A stretch of DNA of 9,814 nt from Acidimicrobiaceae bacterium. Its GTDB lineage: Bacteria > Actinomycetota > Acidimicrobiia > Acidimicrobiales > Bog-793. Made by a program: the position numbers and the translations under genes. The stretch covers positions 1 to 9,814 of the forward strand of contig DAHUZG010000308.1 in the NCBI GenBank assembly GCA_027306715.1. The letters are read 5' to 3'. How positions within the stretch are numbered: position 1 is the first letter of the stretch; the number at the start of each line of letters is the position of its first letter. Below, in pieces: positions 1 through 5,629 of the stretch. The notes below the pieces were generated by a model. That model was not told the origin of the DNA, made no database searches, and was given only the letters and a program-made list of their open reading frames with translations.

Positions 1-188
1 TGGCGGGCCGCGGAGCGGCAGGGTTCGGAGCTGGTCACGGATCCCCGCGCGCCGGCGCCAAGGGTGCCGGCAGGGCTGCCGATGCCAACATGGTGTCCTA
101 CGAGCTCGAGAGGCTCGCCGTGCTGCGGGACAACGGCTCGATCTCGGACAAGGAGTACAGCGAGGCGCGCCGCCGGCTGCTCGGCTGA
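1..188 (+). CDS. SHOCT-domain protein, C-terminal fragment (5' end outside window)
   Basis: An open frame enters from the left edge (first full codon at 3) and stops with TGA at 186-188, giving 61 visible residues. The last ~32 residues, from MVSYELERLAVLRDNGSISD onward and ending EYSEARRRLLG, match the SHOCT (short C-terminal) domain: an amphipathic helix, a G-x-I/L-[ST]-x-x-E/D turn, then a second helix ending in a leucine pair. Before it lies a Gly/Ala-rich linker (residues ~1-29 of the visible part), typical of the region joining SHOCT to an unrelated N-terminal domain. SHOCT is a small module at the C-terminus of many bacterial proteins, often membrane or oligomerising ones, and does not itself reveal the function. 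The protein's identity therefore depends on sequence outside the window. The gene converges on the GMC oxidoreductase gene with about 94 bp between the two stops. An ATG at 90 is in frame, but I read it as internal to a longer protein. Confidence 0.75.
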   Translation, partial: AGRGAAGFGAGHGSPRAGAKGAGRAADANMVSYELERLAVLRDNGSISDKEYSEARRRLLG

Positions 189-282
189 GCCCGCCAGCCG
201 GAGCCGCCAGGCCCGGAGTGTGCCGCCCTCTTACCCGCGAGCCCCGCTCAGGCACCCGGTCGGCGTCTTGGCCACCGGTGGC

Positions 283-1902
283 TCAGGCGCTCCCCGTGAG
301 AAGCTCGCTCGCCCGCTCCGCGAGCGCCAGGGTGGACGCCGTCGTGTGGCCGCGTGGCAGGAGCGGTATCGCTGATGCGTCGGCGACGTGGAGCCGCTCG
401 ACCCGCCGGACCGCCAGCCGGGAATCGAGCACGGCTGTCGCGTCCAAGCCCATCGCGCAGGTCCCGGCCGGGTGGTAGAGGGTCTGGGCATGCTCGCGGA
501 TCGCCGCCGCCACGACGTCCTCGCCCGGGGTGGTGACAGGGGCGACGAGGTCGCCGACGAGGGCGGACAGCGGCGGGGAGCCGAGCAGCCGGAGGCAGGC
601 GCCGACGCCCGCGGCGAGCGTCGCGGCATCCTCGCCGGCCGGGTCGCTCAAATAGCACGGGTCGATCTCGGGTGGCGAGGCGGGGTCGCGGGAGAGCAGC
701 CGGACGACCCCCCGGCTCTTCGGCTGCAGCAGGACCGCCCCGAGGGTGACGCCGCGCACCGCCGGCATCGTCAGTCCCTCGTCGAGGAACGCCGCCGGTA
801 AGAAGATCAGCTCGAGGTCCGGCAGCGCGAGGTCGCCCCGGCTGCGCAGGTAGCCGTAGCCCTCGCAGAGGTTCGAGGCCAGCCGGCCGCGTCCGTGAAG
901 GGCGAAGGCGAGGATCTCGCGTCCTGCCCGGGTGTCGGCCTCGATCACGCCGTTGGGGGCGCTCGCCACCACCCCGGCGGTGAGGTGGTCCTGCAGGTTG
1001 CGGCCGACACCGGGGTGCTCGACGAGCACCGGCACCCCGACCCGGGCGAGATCGCCGGGAGGTCCGATCCCCGAGCGCAGCAGGATCGCCGGGGTGCCGA
1101 CGGCGCCGGCGGCGAGCACGACCCCTGCCCGGCAGCTGGCGCGTCGCAACGAGCGGCCCCGGGCGTACACGACGCCAGAGGCGCGTCCGCCGTCGAGGAG
1201 CACGCGATCGACGAGCGTGCCGGTGCGGACGGCGAGATTCGGGCGCCGCCGAGCCGGGCGCAGGTAGGCGTCGGCGGCCGAGAAGCGCCGCCCGCGGTGC
1301 TGGCTGAGCATCGCCGCCGCCACCCCGTCGTCGCCGCCGCCGTTCGGGACGAGCGGGCCGAGCCCGAGCGTCCCGCCGGCGGCCAGCCAGGCCTGCGTCA
1401 GGGGGTGGACGGCGCGCGGCGACGAGATCCGCATCGCGCCGCGCCGGCCGTACCCCAAAAGCTCGCCGGGAGGGTCGGCAAGGGTCGGATCAGCCCGCTC
1501 GACGCGCTCGAAGGCGGGCCGCAGCGAAGCGAAGTCCCAGCCCGGGCCGGCGACCGAGGCCCAACCGTCGTAGTCCGCGGCCAGGCCGCGCACCCACATC
1601 ATGGCGTTGATCGAGGTCGATCCTCCGAGCACCCGCCCGCGTGGCCAGAACACCCTGCGGCCTCCGAGCGCCGCCTGGGGGACCGTCCGGTCGCCCCAGT
1701 CGAGCGGGCTGTCGAAGAGCTTGGGAAAGGCGGCCGGGATCGCGATGTAGGGATGGCGGTCGCGTGGCCCCGCCTCGAGCAGCAGGACCGAGGAGCGGTG
1801 GTCGTCGCTGAGTCGGGCGGCGAGCACGCACCCCGCGGCCCCGCCGCCGACGACGATCCAGTCGACGAGCTCGGGGTCCGCACCCTCGCTGGAGGCAACC
1901 AT
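283..1902 (-). CDS. GMC-family FAD-dependent oxidoreductase (choline dehydrogenase/alcohol oxidase-like)
   Basis: A 539-residue flavoprotein, the usual length for bacterial GMC (glucose-methanol-choline) oxidoreductases, which oxidise alcohols or aldehydes with FAD. Seen: the ADP-binding motif VVGGGAAG at residues 17-24 with the ribose-binding acidic residue LLLEAG at E43; GMC signature 1 around 88-106 (GRVLGGSTSINAMMWVRG); signature 2, GAVGTPAILLRSGIGP, mid-protein; and the C-terminal catalytic block with YHPAGTCAMG (His477) and PRGHTTAST (His519). The 42-residue spacing of the two histidines resembles the His/His pair of glucose oxidase (43 apart) rather than the His/Asn pair of choline oxidase. 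The substrate cannot be told. I chose the ATG at 1902 because family members start just before the FAD motif. A GTG at 2031 would add 43 Arg/Ala-rich residues with no family resemblance. Neither start has a clear Shine-Dalgarno or promoter. The gene lies downstream of doxX on the same strand (gap ~228 bp), so cotranscription is possible but unproven. No signal peptide is seen from the chosen start. Confidence 0.9.
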   Translation of the reverse strand: MVASSEGADPELVDWIVVGGGAAGCVLAARLSDDHRSSVLLLEAGPRDRHPYIAIPAAFPKLFDSPLDWGDRTVPQAALGGRRVFWPRGRVLGGSTSINAMMWVRGLAADYDGWASVAGPGWDFASLRPAFERVERADPTLADPPGELLGYGRRGAMRISSPRAVHPLTQAWLAAGGTLGLGPLVPNGGGDDGVAAAMLSQHRGRRFSAADAYLRPARRRPNLAVRTGTLVDRVLLDGGRASGVVYARGRSLRRASCRAGVVLAAGAVGTPAILLRSGIGPPGDLARVGVPVLVEHPGVGRNLQDHLTAGVVASAPNGVIEADTRAGREILAFALHGRGRLASNLCEGYGYLRSRGDLALPDLELIFLPAAFLDEGLTMPAVRGVTLGAVLLQPKSRGVVRLLSRDPASPPEIDPCYLSDPAGEDAATLAAGVGACLRLLGSPPLSALVGDLVAPVTTPGEDVVAAAIREHAQTLYHPAGTCAMGLDATAVLDSRLAVRRVERLHVADASAIPLLPRGHTTASTLALAERASELLTGSA

Positions 1903-2112
1903 CCGGGGCGCGGTGGGGGCAATCTGCACCTGCCGGCGGTTGAAGCCGGCGCGGCGACGCCGGGCCGCCGCGCGGCTCGCTCGCTCCACGCCATCGCCCA
2001 CGTTGCCGGGCAGACTGCCATGCGAGGGCACGGGCCGCCACCGGCGCGGCGTGGGCTGCCCGATCGCGCTGAGGTCCCGGTCGGCTCCGCCTTCGGCTCC
2101 GCCGGCTGCTCT

Positions 2113-2145
2113 GGCGCCCGGGGACTGGGTTCAGGCGCCCGGGGA
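2113..2145. repeat. 12-bp direct repeat straddling the doxX-family stop codon
   Basis: GGCGCCCGGGGA occurs at 2113-2124 and again at 2134-2145, a 21-bp period, with one copy inside the last codons of the DoxX-family gene and one just downstream of its stop (2131-2133). Both copies are almost entirely G/C, so chance is a real alternative. No function is assigned. Confidence 0.5.
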
Positions 2146-2877
2146 CGTGGTGCTGTGCCCTGCAGGGGTGGCACCGTTGGGCGTCGTCTCGTCGCCCACC
2201 CGACGCCTGCCGACCTCGGGAGCCTGCGGCTGCGCCGCGTCGCTCGAGGGTCTCTCCGACGACCCCGGTCCCGACCCCGGTCCCGACGCCGGTCCAGCCG
2301 ACCCCGGTCCAGCCGACCGTGTCCGGTCCTCGTCGGCGGTGACGCCCGTCGGGCTGCTCGGGGCGCTGCTCGAGCCGGGCGAAGGCGGTAAGGGCTTCGA
2401 GCGCTCCGCCAGCGAGCGGATCGCCATCGCCCCGGCGACCCCGGCCCCGAGCCCGGCGATCATCCGGAACGGCCCGTGGCGGTCGCGGCCGCGCAGGCGG
2501 TCGAGCGAGATCACGCCGGGACCCTCGTCGGCGAAATAGGCGAGGACCCCCGTCAACACGAGCGGGTACTCGTAGCCGCCGTCGCTGTTCCAGGGTCCGT
2601 TGCGGAGGTGGACGCGCTCGATGGCCGATGCCATGACGCCGCTCAGCATCGCCGTACCGAGCGGGGTCATGAGACCGAGCGCCACGAGCGAGCCGCCGAC
2701 GAGCTCGCTCACGCCGGCGGCGGCCGCCATCGGCACCCCGGGTCTGAGCCCTATCTGCTCGAAGGCGTCACCCGTGCCGGTAAGGCCCTTCCCGCCGAAC
2801 TTGCCGAACAGCTTCTGTGCGCCGTGTCCGGCAAAGAGCCCGCCGACCAGGACTCGCACGACAGTTTTTCCGAGCAT
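2131..2877 (-). CDS. DoxX-family membrane protein with long low-complexity C-terminal tail
   Basis: A 248-residue membrane protein. Residues ~1-155 look like a DoxX domain: the first hydrophobic helix runs into GHGAQKLFG (17-25), a hallmark of the family; further hydrophobic segments fall near 47-69, 70-86 and 102-116, with the conserved GGYEYP (100-105) before the last; an extra hydrophobic stretch lies at ~137-153. DoxX proteins are usually about 130-160 residues. Here ~86 residues of Ser/Pro/Gly/Ala-rich, probably disordered sequence follow, including GPGSAGPASGPGSGPGS-type repeats encoded by 12-bp DNA repeats. In mycobacteria a DoxX homologue works with SodA and a thiosulfate sulfurtransferase in a membrane oxidoreductase complex (known for the family); a similar redox role here is inference. 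Start: an ATG six bases earlier at 2883 touches the GAGGAGG ribosome binding site, whereas the ATG at 2877 sits 6 nt from it, so I prefer 2877. The gene diverges from the LpdA-like gene (189 bp between starts). Confidence 0.85.
   Translation of the reverse strand: MLGKTVVRVLVGGLFAGHGAQKLFGKFGGKGLTGTGDAFEQIGLRPGVPMAAAAGVSELVGGSLVALGLMTPLGTAMLSGVMASAIERVHLRNGPWNSDGGYEYPLVLTGVLAYFADEGPGVISLDRLRGRDRHGPFRMIAGLGAGVAGAMAIRSLAERSKPLPPSPGSSSAPSSPTGVTADEDRTRSAGPGSAGPASGPGSGPGSSERPSSDAAQPQAPEVGRRRVGDETTPNGATPAGHSTTSPGA
2259..2319. repeat. 12-bp tandem repeats inside the doxX-family tail
   Basis: On the + strand the unit GACCCCGGTCCC occurs at 2261-2272 and 2273-2284, then a variant GACGCCGGTCCA at 2285-2296, then after an inserted GCC another GACCCCGGTCCA at 2300-2311 followed by GCC and a partial GACC. 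Unit and insertions are multiples of three, so the minus-strand reading frame of the DoxX tail is kept. The repeat encodes the Gly/Pro/Ser-rich segment around residues 189-206. It looks like a recent slippage-type expansion within a coding region. Confidence 0.8.
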
Positions 2878-2883
2878 CAGCAT

Positions 2884-2890
2884 CCTCCTC
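2884..2890 (-). promoter_or_regulatory. Strong Shine-Dalgarno of the doxX-family gene
   Basis: On the minus strand the bases read GAGGAGG, followed by ATGCTG and then ATG. The spacing is 0 to the first ATG (2883) and 6 nt to the second (2877), which decides the start in favour of 2877. Confidence 0.7.
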
Positions 2891-2940
2891 GTCCTCGTCG
2901 CTTCCTTGCCCCGCCGCGCGCTCCGCTAGCCGCCGGCCCG

Positions 2941-2961
2941 GTCGGACCCCGGTGGGCCGAC
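2941..2961. promoter_or_regulatory. Inverted repeat in the doxX / lpdA-like divergent spacer
   Basis: GTCGG-a-CCC-cggt-GGG-CCGAC forms a stem of eight base pairs with one bulged base and a 4-nt loop. It lies 64 bp upstream of the doxX-family start and 105 bp upstream of the LpdA-like start. It could be an operator for a divergent regulator or a leader hairpin, but such structures are common by chance at this GC content. Confidence 0.25.
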
Positions 2962-3053
2962 GAGGTCCCAGGTCTTGCACCCGGGCCCAGGCGGCTTCCC
3001 CGGAAAAGGCCCCGTCGCGTCGCAGACCCCCGGGCGCGGCGAGCAGGGCCGAG

Positions 3054-3059
3054 TAGCCT
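3054..3059 (+). promoter_or_regulatory. Candidate -10 element for leaderless transcription of the LpdA-like gene
   Basis: TAGCCT fits TANNNT and ends 7 nt before the ATG at 3067, so the expected transcription start coincides with the start codon. No Shine-Dalgarno is visible in the preceding bases (GAGCAGGGCCGAG is too far and weak) and no TTGAC-type -35 is seen. The same arrangement precedes miaB and secA in this window. Confidence 0.55.
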
Positions 3060-3066
3060 GAGCGGC

Positions 3067-4449
3067 ATGCCGCCGACCCGCCTTGTCGTGGTGGGCGGCG
3101 GTCCTGCGGGAGTGGAGGCGGCGGCGACCGCTTCGCGCCTCGGCGCCGACGTGACCCTTGTCGAGGCCGAGATCCTCGGCGGGGCGGCGAACCTCTGGGA
3201 CTGCATCCCCTCGAAGGCGATGATCGCCACCGGCGCCGTGGCATCGGCCGCCCGCCGCTCGACGCTGCTCGGGCTGAGCATCGAGGTCGCGCCGCCCGAC
3301 CTCGCGGCGCTCGGCGACCGTCTGCGGGCGATCGCCGCCAAGCTCGCCGAGTCGGCCGAGCGCCAGCTCGAGAGCCAGGGCGTTCGACTGCTCCGTGGCA
3401 AGGGTCAGCTGCTCGATGCCCACACGGTGGCCGTCCGGCTCGAGTCGGGTGCTGCCGGCTCCGTCGACGATCTCGTCGTCGAGGCCGACGCCGTCCTGCT
3501 GGCGACGGGGTCGCGGCCCCGGGTGCCGGACTGGGCGCCGGTCGACGGCGAGCGCGTGCTCGTCACCCGGCAGGCCTATCCGCCGCCCGAGATCCCCGAG
3601 CACCTCGTAGTCGTCGGCTCGGGCGTCACCGGCGTCGAGTTCGTCCACATGTTCCGCAGCTTCGGATCACGGGTCACCCTCATCGTCTCCCGTCAGCAGG
3701 TCCTGCCGCAGAAGGATCCCGAGGTCGCCGCCGCCCTCGAGGCCGACTTCCTCGAGAGTGGCGTGCAGCTCGCCAAGGGTGCCCGGGCCAGCCGGATCGA
3801 GCGCGAGGACAAGGAGGTCGTGGTCTCGTGCGAGGACGGACGGGTCTTCACCGGTTCGCACGCCCTTCTCGCCATCGGCTCGGTGCCCTCCTCGGCGGGG
3901 CTCGGGCTCGAAACAGCCGGTGTGGCGACCGACGTCCTCGGATACGTGCCGATCAATCACCACTGCCAGACCAACGTCCCCCACATCTACGCCGCCGGCG
4001 ACCTGTCCGGGCGCCTTCAGCTGGCCTCGGTGGCGAGCGTGCAGGGGCGCAAGGTTGCCGAGCACGCAGTGGGCCTGCACACCCACTCGCATCGCCACCT
4101 CGACTACGACAAGGCGGCGTCGGCGATCTTCACCGAGCCCGAGATCGCCGACGTCGGCCTGCCCGAGGCGGAGGCGTTCGCCCTCGGGCGCAAGATCCGG
4201 GTGACGAAGGTGCCCTACGCCGTCAACGCCAAGGCCATGATCGACGGCGACCCGAGGGGCTTCGTCAAGCTCGTCTCGGACCCAGCCACCGGCATCGTCC
4301 TCGGCGGCTCGATCGTCGGCGCCCATGCCGCCGAGCTGATCAGCGTGATCGCGCTGGCGGTCTCGTCACGGCTGCGTGTCAACGATCTCGCCGAGAGCAT
4401 CCTCGTTCACCCCGCCCTCGCCGAGGCGATCAGCGAAGCGGTGCACTGA
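3067..4449 (+). CDS. LpdA-like FAD/NAD(P) oxidoreductase (probable NAD(P)H quinone reductase/dihydrolipoamide dehydrogenase family)
   Basis: A 460-residue member of the class I pyridine nucleotide-disulfide oxidoreductases. Seen: FAD-binding VVVGGGPAG (residues 7-15); a flavin-site segment ending WDCIPSK (44-50); the NAD(P)-binding Rossmann motif VVVGSGVTGVEF (181-192); the second FAD motif IYAAGD (307-312); a dimerisation domain starting near AASAIFTEPEIADVG; and the C-terminal HPALAE (His448, Glu453). Classical lipoamide dehydrogenases read GGTCLNVGCIPSK with two redox cysteines. Here the first is Ala41 and only Cys46 remains, so a normal active-site disulfide cannot form. From memory, mycobacterial LpdA (Rv3303c) has a similar loss (GGAAVLDDCVPSK) and acts as an NAD(P)H quinone reductase, making this the closest functional guess. 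Unlike that protein, as I recall it, this one keeps the His-Glu dyad. It probably acts in the cytoplasm as a homodimer. The start at 3067 is set by the FAD motif following at once and by a -10-like hexamer 7 nt upstream. No E1/E2 dehydrogenase-complex gene lies nearby. Confidence 0.9.
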   Translation: MPPTRLVVVGGGPAGVEAAATASRLGADVTLVEAEILGGAANLWDCIPSKAMIATGAVASAARRSTLLGLSIEVAPPDLAALGDRLRAIAAKLAESAERQLESQGVRLLRGKGQLLDAHTVAVRLESGAAGSVDDLVVEADAVLLATGSRPRVPDWAPVDGERVLVTRQAYPPPEIPEHLVVVGSGVTGVEFVHMFRSFGSRVTLIVSRQQVLPQKDPEVAAALEADFLESGVQLAKGARASRIEREDKEVVVSCEDGRVFTGSHALLAIGSVPSSAGLGLETAGVATDVLGYVPINHHCQTNVPHIYAAGDLSGRLQLASVASVQGRKVAEHAVGLHTHSHRHLDYDKAASAIFTEPEIADVGLPEAEAFALGRKIRVTKVPYAVNAKAMIDGDPRGFVKLVSDPATGIVLGGSIVGAHAAELISVIALAVSSRLRVNDLAESILVHPALAEAISEAVH

Positions 4450-4482
4450 CAGAGACCGGGCCAGTCGGGCTGAGCCAGCTCG

Positions 4483-4527
4483 CCTGAGCACGGGCAACCT
4501 GAGCACCGGCGGCCTGAGCACGGGCGG
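4483..4527. repeat. 15-bp tandem repeat, three copies, in a convergent spacer
   Basis: CCTGAGCACGGGCAA (4483-4497), CCTGAGCACCGGCGG (4498-4512) and CCTGAGCACGGGCGG (4513-4527) are near-identical head-to-tail units, followed by a degenerate CCTGTCGTGCGAG. They fill the 91-bp gap between the stop of the LpdA-like gene (4449) and the stop of the DedA gene (4541), so they lie outside both genes. The unit length is divisible by three and has no stop in several frames, yet no start or partner gene makes it a plausible coding sequence. Confidence 0.85.
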
Positions 4528-4546
4528 CCTGTCGTGCGAGTCAGGC
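4512..4546. terminator. Possible hairpin at the lpdA-like / dedA convergent junction
   Basis: GCCTGA (4512-4517) pairs with TCAGGC (4541-4546) and GCAC (4518-4521) with GTGC (4534-4537), leaving a 3-nt bulge and a 12-nt loop. It overlaps the last repeat copy and the DedA stop codon. A hairpin between convergent genes could end transcription from both sides, but there is no T-tract on either strand, so this is weak. Confidence 0.25.
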
Positions 4547-5209
4547 ATCGAGCTTCGACGAGCTGCTCGGCTCGAGCGTGGCGGAGTGGGCGCCGGCTGG
4601 GAGGGCCCGCTCCTCGCGCAGCACCTTGATGCGGTGGGCGATGGCGAGGGCGACGGCCACCACAGCGAGGGCGGCGGCGACGTAGCCGGCGTCGGAGAAG
4701 TCCTTCACCACCTTGTGGTAGCTCGATCCGAGGCCGTAGCCGGCGCCGGCGACCGCCGCCGAGAACACCGCGCTTCCGGCGAGGGTGAAGACGAGAAAGC
4801 GGACGATGGTCATCTCGGCGATGCCGGCGACGATCGAGACGAACGAGCGCAGCAGCGGCACGAGGCGGCCGAGGAAGACGAAGGGGTCGCCACGCCGCTG
4901 CATGAAGGCCTCGACCCGGTCGAGATCGCGGTGGGTGAGCAGGATGTACTTCCCGACCTTGTCGACCGCCGGACGCCCGCCGAAGCGCCCGAGCGCGTAG
5001 CCGAGCAGCGAGCCGACGAGCTCGCCGCCAACGGCGACGGCGATCACCACGCCGAGGTTGAAGTGGTGCCCGCCGCTCAGCACGAGGCCGCTGGCCACCG
5101 CCCCGCAGTAGGCCATCGCCAGCTCGGAGCCGACCGGGATGCCGAACGCCGACAGCGCCGTGATGGCGAACAAAGCCAGGTATCCCCAGTGGACCACGAA
5201 GGACTGCAT
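4541..5209 (-). CDS. DedA-family membrane protein (SNARE-associated/VTT domain)
   Basis: A 222-residue polytopic inner-membrane protein of typical DedA length. Seen: an N-terminal hydrophobic segment with the re-entrant-type AFGIPVGSELAMAYCGA (21-37); the GGELVGSLLGYALGRFGG block (61-78), with the conserved acidic Glu63 and glycines; the family signature FLGRLVPLLRSFVSIVAG (112-129), with Arg115 and Arg121; and two later hydrophobic helices (~137-160 and ~174-191). DedA proteins are linked to lipid carrier or phospholipid translocation, membrane-potential homeostasis and antimicrobial resistance (family knowledge); the substrate here is unknown. A short charged, Ser-rich tail (~192-222) is probably cytoplasmic. 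Start: the ATG at 5209 is preceded, 10 nt away, by GAGGAG on the minus strand. The gene converges on the LpdA-like gene and diverges from miaB, so it is probably monocistronic. Confidence 0.93.
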   Translation of the reverse strand: MQSFVVHWGYLALFAITALSAFGIPVGSELAMAYCGAVASGLVLSGGHHFNLGVVIAVAVGGELVGSLLGYALGRFGGRPAVDKVGKYILLTHRDLDRVEAFMQRRGDPFVFLGRLVPLLRSFVSIVAGIAEMTIVRFLVFTLAGSAVFSAAVAGAGYGLGSSYHKVVKDFSDAGYVAAALAVVAVALAIAHRIKVLREERALPAGAHSATLEPSSSSKLDA

Positions 5210-5219
5210 CGAAGGCTCG

Positions 5220-5225
5220 CTCCTC
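5220..5225 (-). promoter_or_regulatory. Shine-Dalgarno of the dedA-family gene
   Basis: On the minus strand the bases read GAGGAG, 10 nt upstream of the ATG at 5209 (within TGAGGAGCG). The spacing is slightly long but the match is good, and it supports the annotated start. Confidence 0.55.
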
Positions 5226-5238
5226 AGTGGCCAGGTCG

Positions 5239-5257
5239 CCCGCGCCCGGTGCGCGGG
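5239..5257 (-). promoter_or_regulatory. Perfect 7-bp hairpin in the dedA leader, with a -10-like TACGCT upstream
   Basis: CCCGCGC-ccggt-GCGCGGG is a perfect inverted repeat with a 5-nt loop, 30 bp upstream of the DedA start. On the minus strand a TACGCT hexamer (plus coordinates 5262-5267) lies just before it, fitting TANNNT. If that is the -10, the transcript would begin at or inside the hairpin with a ~45-nt leader carrying the GAGGAG site. No -35 is evident. Confidence 0.3.
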
Positions 5258-5395
5258 TCTGAGCGTACCGCGGCGACCTTACGGAAGCCTGACGCAGTGA
5301 CCCGGCGCCTCGAGCGGGGCGCCCCCGTTGCTGCCGCCCCGGCCCCGGCCCTCGAGCTCAGAGAACGGCAAGGAGCTGCTCGGCGCCCCTCCAGC

Positions 5396-5411
5396 TGCTG
5401 GGCGCCCAGCA
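5396..5411. promoter_or_regulatory. 16-bp perfect palindrome in the dedA/miaB spacer (possible operator)
   Basis: TGCTGGGC|GCCCAGCA is a perfect dyad about 240 bp upstream of miaB and 190 bp upstream of dedA. Its left half also forms part of a direct repeat with 5374-5389. With base composition this skewed, roughly one such palindrome could arise by chance in a window this size, so operator function is only a suggestion. Confidence 0.3.
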
Positions 5412-5605
5412 CGCCGACGTGTGAGTCTGCTGGCAGGCGCTGCTGTCCTCGCGCCCCGCCGTCGAGCTGCGCCGCCGTCGGGCCCGGACCGCCGGCCGAC
5501 GCTCGAGCACACGACCCGGTCCACCACCTGCACGACGCCGGCGCTTCGGTGCTGGGACGACACGGATCGGTCGTCGCGGCGGAAGGTCGGCCGGGCCGCA
5601 GCGGG

Positions 5606-5623
5606 GGCGCTTTGTCCGGCGCC
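5606..5623. promoter_or_regulatory. Inverted repeat abutting the miaB -10 element
   Basis: GGCGC-tttgtccg-GCGCC is a 5-bp dyad with an 8-nt loop whose right arm touches the TAACCT hexamer. It sits where a repressor would cover the -10/-35 spacer. It is short and G/C-only, so confidence is low. Confidence 0.2.
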
Positions 5624-5629
5624 TAACCT
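5624..5629 (+). promoter_or_regulatory. Candidate -10 element for leaderless miaB transcription
   Basis: TAACCT (TANNNT) ends 7 nt before the GTG at 5637, the same spacing as at the LpdA-like gene. There is no Shine-Dalgarno in the 7-nt gap (CTCGGGT) or just upstream. It supports GTG 5637 as the true start. Confidence 0.6.

Noticed and set aside
271..282. Perfect palindrome GCCACCGGTGGC next to the GMC stop as a terminator
   Set aside because: It has no loop and no T-tract, so it cannot form a normal terminator hairpin. Twelve-base palindromes are expected by chance in this composition.
1903..2031. Longer GMC protein from a GTG at 2031
   Set aside because: The added 43 residues are Arg/Ala-rich with no hydrophobic signal core or twin-arginine motif followed by one, and GMC proteins normally start near the FAD motif. 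It is not excluded, since neither start has a clear ribosome binding site.
895..2391. A 498-codon + strand open frame
   Set aside because: It is antisense to the GMC gene and the doxX tail, which carry clear family motifs. The product is Arg/Gly/Ala/Pro low complexity.
2476..3066. Upstream extension of the LpdA-like reading frame
   Set aside because: The extension runs antisense through the DoxX domain and adds ~197 residues unrelated to the family. The FAD motif begins directly after the ATG at 3067.
4483..4540. Repeat block as a CRISPR array or pentapeptide-repeat gene
   Set aside because: Units are contiguous 15-mers without spacers, so not CRISPR; there is no start codon context or length for a repeat protein.
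5279..5563. 94-codon minus-strand open frame in the dedA/miaB spacer
   Set aside because: No ribosome binding site, no leaderless -10, no domain; composition is that of a random frame in GC-rich DNA.
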